From assembly GCA_947499755.1 (NCBI GenBank), contig CANMPU010000056.1, forward strand, positions 1 through 6,740: a DNA stretch of 6,740 nucleotides, read 5' to 3'. Every line of letters begins with the position of its first letter. Positions within the stretch are counted from its first letter, which is position 1. Below are positions 1-4,917 of this stretch, piece by piece. The notes under the pieces are model-generated. The model searched no databases and had not been told where the DNA came from. It saw only the letters and a list, made by a program, of their open reading frames with translations. The DNA comes from Betaproteobacteria bacterium (GTDB lineage: Bacteria > Pseudomonadota > Gammaproteobacteria > Burkholderiales > CANMPU01). The translations under genes were made by a program, and so were the position numbers.

Positions 1-1
1 G

Positions 2-124
2 GCCGAGCTCCCGCATAGCTTGCTCTCAAAGGTGTCGAGTCGCATCATCAACGAAGTGCGTGGTATTAATCGCGTGGTATACGACATCTCCAGCAAACCT
101 CCCGCGACGATCGAGTGGGAATAG
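2..124 (+). CDS. guaA: GMP synthase (glutamine-hydrolysing), C-terminal end only
   Basis: This is the last 40 codons of guaA, cut by the left window edge and ending in TAG at 122-124. GMP synthase aminates XMP to GMP using glutamine and ATP in the cytoplasm, the last step of guanine nucleotide synthesis. The translation contains [18 protein letters not shown] followed by KPPATIEWE at the terminus. This is the hallmark end of the C-terminal GMP synthase dimerisation domain, whose last residues lie close to the XMP site in the family. The frame is open from base 2. The conserved end shows the gene is not truncated here. Anything integrated at the 3' end has preserved or rebuilt the coding sequence, as is usual for guaA-targeted islands. 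No clear hairpin-plus-U-tract terminator follows the stop. Confidence 0.96.
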   Translation, partial: AELPHSLLSKVSSRIINEVRGINRVVYDISSKPPATIEWE

Positions 125-183
125 TTGCAGCAAGAATTTCATTAAATATTGCTTAATATCAAGTTGTTACAAAAATATATCAA

Positions 184-236
184 CTATGTGCCGTACATAG
201 TAAACAGATCGAATTGTCTGGTTCAAGCCTTTGAAC
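184..236. repeat. Cluster of three short inverted repeats downstream of guaA
   Basis: Three short inverted repeats stand side by side. CTATGT (184-189) pairs with ACATAG (195-200) across a 5-nt loop. CAGA (205-208) pairs with TCTG (217-220). GTTCAA (221-226) pairs with TTGAAC (231-236) across a 4-nt loop. All arms are perfect but only 4 to 6 bp long, and no U-tract follows, so an intrinsic terminator for guaA is not well supported. They lie between the guaA 3' end and the TGACGGTAAA repeats, so they could be recombinase core or accessory sites. That role is speculation, and chance in AT-rich sequence is possible. Confidence 0.4.
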
Positions 237-294
237 TATAGAGTGGTTTCGGTCTCGCATTGGGCTGCTCACGCCAGAGACATTCGTGCAAATC

Positions 295-393
295 TGACGG
301 TAAATTTGACGGTAAAAATATCGGATGAAAACGATTACGAAATATGAGCTTAGGGCGTCGGTAGCCGGCAATTTTTCGTGACGGTAAAAATAT
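295..393. repeat. Three direct repeats of TGACGGTAAA (candidate integrase arm-type sites)
   Basis: TGACGGTAAA occurs at 295-304, 307-316 and 379-388, all in the same orientation. The second and third copies extend to the same 15-mer, TGACGGTAAAAATAT (307-321 and 379-393). The first two start 12 bp apart and the third starts 72 bp after the second. I found no further copy on either strand of the window. Short direct repeats of about 10 bp, placed one to three hundred bases from an attachment core, are typical of tyrosine integrase arm-type sites, and the guaA 3' end would be the core here. A binding site for a regulator of the gene starting at 403 is the main alternative, since the last repeat ends only 9 bp before that start codon. 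Confidence 0.55.
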
Positions 394-402
394 GAAGAAG
401 AA

Positions 403-1014
403 ATGCCACTTCGCCCTGCGGTTTGTCATCGTCTGAAGGTGCAATATTCTGGCGCGGTCCACGCTGTTGCCCTCGGAGCGAGCCTTACACTCATGCCATT
501 CGCACATGCCGGCCCGCCGCTGCTCGATTTCGCCCGTTCGGAAGTCGTCCAGACGTTTCGGGTCATTAACGATGTCGTCATGGGCGGCGTGTCCACGTCG
601 CGGCTCAGCTCGACGGATGGCGCAATGGTGTTCGAAGGGGAGGTGTCGCTCGAGAATAACGGCGGCTTCGCCTCGTTTCGTGGCCCCGTGCGGTTTCCCG
701 CGGAGTCCGCGGCGCTGCTGGTGATGGTGCGTGGCGACGACCAGCGCTACAAGCTGACCCTCAAAGTCGACGACAGCACGAGTACGCCCCAATACCAAGC
801 CGCGTTCGTCGCGCCACGCGATTGGCAGACGCTGCGCTTCGAAGCAGCAGATTTCGCGGCCAGTTTCCGCGGGCGTGCAATTTCGGCGCCGATCCTGCGG
901 TTCGTTGACGTGCAGTACATCGGCCTGCTTGTTTCGGACAAGCAATCTGGTCCGTTCAAGATAGAACTGAAGGACATCACCCTCGCGGGATATGCGGCGG
1001 TGAGAGGGCAATGA
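403..1014 (+). CDS. Exported CIA30-domain (complex I intermediate-associated protein 30-like) protein
   Basis: This 203-residue protein has the conserved CIA30 signature. NDVVMGGVS is at residues 56-64, VFEGEVSLENNGGFASFR spans about 76-93, and a C-terminal QSGPFKIEL strand lies at about 181-189. The CIA30 domain has a galactose-binding-like beta-sandwich fold. The eukaryotic namesake helps assemble respiratory complex I, but the role of small bacterial versions is unknown and should not be read as complex I assembly. Residues 1-36 resemble a Sec signal peptide: basic residues, a hydrophobic stretch at about 17-33, then AHA before GPP. Periplasmic location is therefore likely. The start is preceded by purine-rich GAAGAAGAA. 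The stop overlaps the next start as ATGA, so it is translationally coupled to tspO. Base composition is G+C-rich compared with genes to the right. Family call is firm; function unknown. Confidence 0.85.
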   Translation: MPLRPAVCHRLKVQYSGAVHAVALGASLTLMPFAHAGPPLLDFARSEVVQTFRVINDVVMGGVSTSRLSSTDGAMVFEGEVSLENNGGFASFRGPVRFPAESAALLVMVRGDDQRYKLTLKVDDSTSTPQYQAAFVAPRDWQTLRFEAADFAASFRGRAISAPILRFVDVQYIGLLVSDKQSGPFKIELKDITLAGYAAVRGQ

Positions 1015-1505
1015 TCATGGGGGCGGTGCGCACGCGCGCCGGCGATCTCCTCGGCCTGGGCGGTTTCGTGGCGCTCTGCCTGGCGATATTGGCGATCGGC
1101 GGCTGGGTCACGGCGGACAGCGTCGGAACCTGGTATCGGACGCTGCACAAGCCCGATTTCAATCCGCCCGACTGGGTGTTCGCTCCGGTCTGGACTCTGC
1201 TGTATCTCATGATCGCGCTGGCGGGCTGGCGCGTGTGGCGACGTGTGGGCCTCTCGGGCGCCCGCGCCGGGATGGTGGCTTATTTGGCGCAACTTGCGCT
1301 TAATCTTGCCTGGTCGTTCCTCTTTTTCGGCGGCCGAATGATCGGGATCGCGCTGGCCGAGATTGTGCTCCTGCTCGTCGCAATTGGCGTCAACGCCGTG
1401 CTGTTCTGGCGTATCGATCGGCTGGCGGGATGGTTGCTTGTTCCTTACGCCGCATGGGTTGCGTTCGCTTGCGTGCTTAACTTTGCGTTATGGAGGCTCA
1501 ACTGA
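1011..1505 (+). CDS. tspO: TspO/MBR family tryptophan-rich sensory membrane protein
   Basis: This 164-residue protein has the full TspO/MBR pattern. WYRTLHKPDFNPPDWVFAP lies at 41-59 followed by VW, a central LNLAWSFLFF at 97-106, and PYAAWVAFACVLN at 145-157 near the terminal WRLN. Five membrane segments are visible at roughly 12-32, 54-74, 87-106, 110-132 and 138-160, which is the family's usual topology and length. TspO proteins bind porphyrins and sterol-like ligands. In Rhodobacter sphaeroides TspO down-regulates pigment genes in response to oxygen, but its role here cannot be inferred beyond ligand or tetrapyrrole handling. The start at 1011 overlaps the CIA30 stop (ATGA). A second ATG at 1017 is better spaced from the GAGAGG at about 1002-1007 and may be the true start. 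The pair looks like one transcription unit. Confidence 0.93.
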   Translation: MIMGAVRTRAGDLLGLGGFVALCLAILAIGGWVTADSVGTWYRTLHKPDFNPPDWVFAPVWTLLYLMIALAGWRVWRRVGLSGARAGMVAYLAQLALNLAWSFLFFGGRMIGIALAEIVLLLVAIGVNAVLFWRIDRLAGWLLVPYAAWVAFACVLNFALWRLN

Positions 1506-1558
1506 CCCCTCGCCAAAATCACGCGAACACCCGGCTTTGTCGATTCGATAACCTTACC

Positions 1559-1729
1559 TCACCGAGCTGGCAAGACTTGCGGCAGGCTTGCGCGCAACAG
1601 GGCATAGCCGAGCAGGGCGGCGGCGAGCGAACCACACAGGATGCCGAGCCGTGTCTGCACGACATAATCGCTGCCCGCCCCTTCGAAAGCCAGGCCGGCA
1701 ATAAAAAGGCTCATGGTGAAGCCAATGGA
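1559..1729 (-). pseudogene. nhaA: C-terminal fragment of Na+/H+ antiporter NhaA
   Basis: Read on the minus strand, this encodes [16 protein letters not shown], then a helix with [19 protein letters not shown], and stops at TGA (complement of 1559-1561). This is the characteristic end of NhaA, the inner-membrane electrogenic Na+/H+ antiporter; E. coli NhaA has GIGFTMSIFIASLAF and a similar final helix. Only about 55 residues remain of a protein normally near 390-450. Homology breaks just before IGFTMS, near 1729. The frame stays open to 1846, but those upstream residues are proline-rich and do not resemble NhaA. The catalytic helices are absent, so the piece is non-functional. It abuts another gene tail on the opposite strand at the break. 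Confidence 0.85.
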
Positions 1730-1848
1730 AGGCGTTGGGGGTATCCAGGCAGGGGGCAATGGATTTGTTGCGGCCGTTGCTGGATGCTGGGGTGGTTGAG
1801 AAGGTCGGCGGAAATAAAACTGGTCGTTACATTTTGAAGAACTCATGA
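1730..1848 (+). pseudogene. C-terminal winged-helix fragment, gene tail only
   Basis: The plus frame ending at TGA 1846-1848 reads [25 protein letters not shown], then KTGRYIL near the end. This is a recognition helix plus wing of a winged helix-turn-helix. Similar tails with KTGRY occur at the C-terminus of Fic-family and AlbA/RecG-like ATP-binding proteins, but I cannot decide the parent family from about 39 residues. The recognisable part begins at about 1729-1732, exactly where the NhaA homology on the other strand ends, so the rest of the gene is lost. An internal ATG at 1759 could start a 29-codon peptide, but there is no sign that it is translated. Confidence 0.55.
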
Positions 1849-1974
1849 GCGACCCGCAATCAGAGCCGAGTACATTGCTCTTGCCCTCAAAACGGCGGGC
1901 TAGGGGGGTCGTCTAAGGCAGCCGCGCCCGCTACGTTTTTCTTCTGCAACATAATCCACAAAGGATTAGCAGCC
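1849..1974. other. Unassigned spacer with one 23-codon ORF overlapping its left end
   Basis: No homology is recognisable here on either strand. A 23-codon ORF at 1845-1916 starts with an ATGA overlap on the stop of the winged-helix fragment. It could be the surviving start of a once-coupled downstream gene. It has no recognisable motif and is more likely chance. A run of G (taggggggtc) lies at about 1901-1910. I see no hairpin-plus-T terminator. Confidence 0.3.
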
Positions 1975-1980
1975 TACAAT
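1975..1980 (+). promoter_or_regulatory. Candidate -10 box for the HTH-nucleotidyltransferase gene
   Basis: TACAAT at 1975-1980 differs from TATAAT at one position and lies 40 bp before the favoured start at 2021. I see no convincing -35 hexamer at normal spacing; CTGCAA at 1944-1949 is too far upstream. An inverted repeat begins 5 bp downstream, where a repressor could block initiation. Confidence 0.3.
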
Positions 1981-1984
1981 TTCA

Positions 1985-1999
1985 TGCCAACTAATGGCA
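1985..1999. promoter_or_regulatory. Candidate operator: inverted repeat TGCCA-N5-TGGCA
   Basis: TGCCA (1985-1989) and TGGCA (1995-1999) form a perfect 5-bp inverted repeat separated by ACTAA. The site sits between a TACAAT box and the start of a gene whose product begins with a DNA-binding HTH domain. This is the arrangement expected of an autoregulatory operator. The arms are short and only one copy is present, so this is a hypothesis from position. Confidence 0.35.
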
Positions 2000-2020
2000 C
2001 AATCATGCAAATATCTGGAT

Positions 2021-2578
2021 ATGTTAATTGCCGCCGCCCTTTTTTCAGACAGCCAATCGCGTATTTTCCGCTGGCTATTCGGACAACCCGACCGCGGGTT
2101 CCATCTCAGCGAATTGCGCCGCCTGACGGGTTTCGGCAGTACCTCCCTGCAAAGGAGGATTGAACCGGCTGGCCGAGGTTGGCCTCGTACATTCGGAGCG
2201 CGTCGGCAACTTGCATCGCTTTCAAGTTAACTGGGAAAGCCCTGTTTTTGATGAATTGCTTGGCCTGACGCGCAAGGCGCTTGGAATAAAACCGATGTTG
2301 CCGAAGCGCTGCTGCTCACACGCCATCTAGAGGGTGCATGGGTTTACGGCTCGGTCGCGAAACAGACCGACACGTCGCACAGCGACATAGATGTCATGTT
2401 GGTAGGTAAGAATTTGCGGCTCGCGAAAGCGTTGGAATTGCTCATGCCGCTAGAGGCGCAACTCCAACGCAAGCTCAATCCGACGTGCTACACGCCTGCC
2501 GAGTTCAAACGTCGCCGCAATGAGCCCGATTCGTTCGTCAATCGCGTGCTGGTGCAGCCTGTCATTGCGTTAATGTGA
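2021..2578 (+). pseudogene. HTH-nucleotidyltransferase (ArsR-like/MNT) with two compensating frameshifts
   Basis: Three frame segments together give about 185 residues resembling the family of HTH regulators fused to a minimal nucleotidyltransferase domain (usually about 190-200 aa). Segment 1 has MLIAAALF, RIFRWLFGQPDRGFHLSEL and GSTSLQR. Near 2153-2160 the frame shifts +1 and continues LNRLAEVGLVHSERVGN to ALGIK. At the A run 2288-2291 it shifts back by -1 and continues with WVYGSVAKQTDTSHSDIDVM, carrying the catalytic GS (2348-2353) and D-x-D (2384-2392) motifs. The ending EPDSFVNRVLVQPVIALM stops at 2576-2578, roughly 10 residues early. Relatives transfer nucleotides or act as antitoxin-like partners of HEPN proteins, but no HEPN gene is adjacent. 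The start at 2021 is preferred over 1994 because relatives begin at MLIAA. Indels in the read are the main alternative to a true pseudogene. Confidence 0.8.
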
Positions 2579-2593
2579 CCGTCCATTTCAGAA

Positions 2594-2599
2594 TACAAT
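2594..2599 (+). promoter_or_regulatory. Candidate -10 box for tadA
   Basis: TACAAT at 2594-2599 lies 37 bp before the tadA start and is the best -10 match in the short gap after the pseudogene. The -35 is weak (TTAATG at 2570-2575 with an 18-bp spacer). It probably drives tadA and the overlapping L,D-transpeptidase gene. Confidence 0.35.
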
Positions 2600-2602
2600 T
2601 AA

Positions 2603-3599
<997 letters not shown>

Positions 3600-3668
3600 C
3601 GTGACACTAGTCCGCATAGCGTCGATGTCGCAAAACACTAGAGATTAAGTGAACGAAGAAGCAATTCG

Positions 3669-4709
3669 CTAACGCCCTTCGCCTACCGAGTAGGGCAATT
3701 GCAGTAAGTCGAGTTTAGATCCTACGAGCGAATTCAAATGAATTGATGCCTTCGACGCACTGTTTATCAACAGTACGACAAGCGCATCAACGCCACCCCC
3801 TGGGGCCAATGCCGCATTTACTACCGCGCCGCAGGGTTGATCTCCCATGTCTTGGGAAAAGAGCGCATCGTTAGTGTGTGGGGGAGTGTCAGCCTGTATG
3901 TGTGCTAGATACATACGTCGGGTTAATTTCCCTAGATATTTGGTACGAGCAACGATTTCTTGTCCTGGATAGCAACCCTTCTCAAAGCTGATACCGTTCA
4001 CGATTTCATAGTTGATCATTTGCGGGACAAATTGTTCTTGTGTTGCCAAGGTAATTACGGGAATCCCCGCGCGTATCGTTAGCCAGTCCCAGCATCCGCT
4101 TCCGACGGGTTGCGCAGTCTGTGATAATCGTTGCCACAATTCTGGTGCGCGGTTCGCTGCAAGGAAAATCTCGTAACGCGCTGCGCCAACTTTCACAATC
4201 ATCACGTCGTCATGCTGCTGAACTTCGTGCATTTCTAGTGGCACTGTCCCAATTTCTCTTTCGAGGGCTACAGCAGCGTTCTCGCCAGAAATGCCGAAAA
4301 CGACGCTTTCATCACTTACGTTTATTGTGTTTACTTTTGAGCGTAGTACGAACATGGAAAGTCTTTTGCGTACTGGCTCAATTAATTCTTGCGGTAGCTG
4401 CAGCCAGTAACCGGTGGTAGAAAGCAGCAATAGGCCATTTGCCAAGACGCGACCTTTGGGGCTGCAATACGCAGTATATTGCGCTAGCGCAGAATTTATT
4501 TTGCTTACGTCGTTGCTGAGCTGTCCTTGTAAGAAGCTGCGCGCGTCGTCGCCACCAAATTGAATAATTCCAAAGTGGGAGAGATCGCACAGAATAGTAT
4601 TTCGCGCGACCGCCTCAATTTCACGCGGGAAATTGCCGAAATGGATTACATGCGTGTCTTCAATTGACGCGCCTTGCGATAAGAGGAACGAATTCCAACT
4701 AGGGTTCAT
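3669..4709 (-). CDS. ygfZ: Folate-binding protein YgfZ (CAF17/GcvT-related)
   Basis: This 346-residue protein carries the diagnostic YgfZ motif KGCYPGQE at residues 244-251, with the conserved cysteine at 246. It is related to the glycine cleavage T-protein. RSFLQGQLSNDV at about 57-68 is another family hallmark in the GcvT-like N-terminal domain, followed by CSPKGRVLA. YgfZ acts in the cytoplasm and uses tetrahydrofolate to support assembly or repair of certain Fe-S enzymes such as MiaB; mitochondrial IBA57 is the homologue. Length is close to the usual 300-350. The start at 4709 has no good ribosome site, but the N-terminal part reads naturally. It converges with the L,D-transpeptidase gene (69-bp gap without an obvious hairpin terminator) and diverges from fadE. 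No defect is seen. Confidence 0.94.
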   Translation of the reverse strand: MNPSWNSFLLSQGASIEDTHVIHFGNFPREIEAVARNTILCDLSHFGIIQFGGDDARSFLQGQLSNDVSKINSALAQYTAYCSPKGRVLANGLLLLSTTGYWLQLPQELIEPVRKRLSMFVLRSKVNTINVSDESVVFGISGENAAVALEREIGTVPLEMHEVQQHDDVMIVKVGAARYEIFLAANRAPELWQRLSQTAQPVGSGCWDWLTIRAGIPVITLATQEQFVPQMINYEIVNGISFEKGCYPGQEIVARTKYLGKLTRRMYLAHIQADTPPHTNDALFSQDMGDQPCGAVVNAALAPGGGVDALVVLLINSASKASIHLNSLVGSKLDLLQLPYSVGEGR

Positions 4710-4917
4710 GGTGGCGGGCTGGGAATCAAACTAAGTTAACCGCTATTCTATATCGAAAGCCGATTTACCAATGCCGTAGTATTCGTGCAATCTCTATCGT
4801 ATGTCGGTACGGGATGATATGATTCCAGCAAGCCCATATTCATCGTCGCGGGCTATGGGACCTGTGTCTCGGTAGCGGAGCGACTTGAATGTTTAGCGAA
4901 ACAGGAGAAATTATTAC
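4710..4917. promoter_or_regulatory. Divergent promoter region of ygfZ and fadE
   Basis: This 208-bp gap holds no gene. On the minus strand, the complement of 4745-4750 reads TAGAAT and could be a -10 for ygfZ, with TTGGTA (complement of 4766-4771) as a weak -35 at 15-bp spacing. On the plus strand TATGAT at 4818-4823 could be a -10 for fadE, without a clear -35. CCCATA (4833-4838) and TATGGG (4854-4859) form an inverted repeat with a 15-nt loop in the presumed fadE leader. CAAACTAAGTTAAC at about 4727-4740 vaguely resembles a fatty-acid regulator site but lacks proper symmetry. All assignments are weak. Confidence 0.35.
4903..4907 (+). promoter_or_regulatory. Ribosome binding site of fadE
   Basis: AGGAG at 4903-4907 lies 10 bases before the ATG at 4918. 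It is a strong Shine-Dalgarno match and fixes the start of fadE, whose next codons encode the hydrophobic N-terminus typical of FadE. Confidence 0.75.

Larger units (their letters stand above)
125..2580. mobile_element. Candidate decayed genomic island or integration remnant between guaA and tadA
   Basis: The stretch between the guaA stop and the tadA promoter looks foreign to its surroundings. It opens with repeat-rich AT sequence directly after guaA. It then becomes much more G+C-rich than the tadA-ygfZ-fadE part. It holds two intact cargo-like genes (CIA30 domain and tspO) followed by two gene tails joined head-on and a frameshifted HTH-nucleotidyltransferase. The 3' end of guaA is an established target of tyrosine-integrase islands, which supports this reading. 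Against it, no integrase gene, no second copy of the guaA 3' end and no transposase are visible. The boundaries are therefore approximate and the element may be a pile-up of several events. Confidence 0.45.

Noticed and set aside
223..1011. Long minus-strand ORF of 262 codons opposite the CIA30 gene
   Set aside because: It is arginine- and histidine-rich with no recognisable motif, and is the antisense shadow of the G+C-rich CIA30 gene, whose plus-strand product has clear family motifs and a signal peptide.
1490..1837. Plus-strand ORF of 115 codons after tspO
   Set aside because: Its translation has no family features; the same DNA encodes the NhaA tail on the minus strand and the winged-helix tail in another plus frame.
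3600..3668. Bidirectional terminator between the convergent L,D-transpeptidase and ygfZ genes
   Set aside because: No hairpin with a T-tract could be found on either strand.
4727..4740. Possible PsrA/FadR-like fatty-acid regulator site upstream of fadE
   Set aside because: CAAACTAAGTTAAC lacks the symmetric GTTTG half and lies close to ygfZ rather than fadE; too weak to call.
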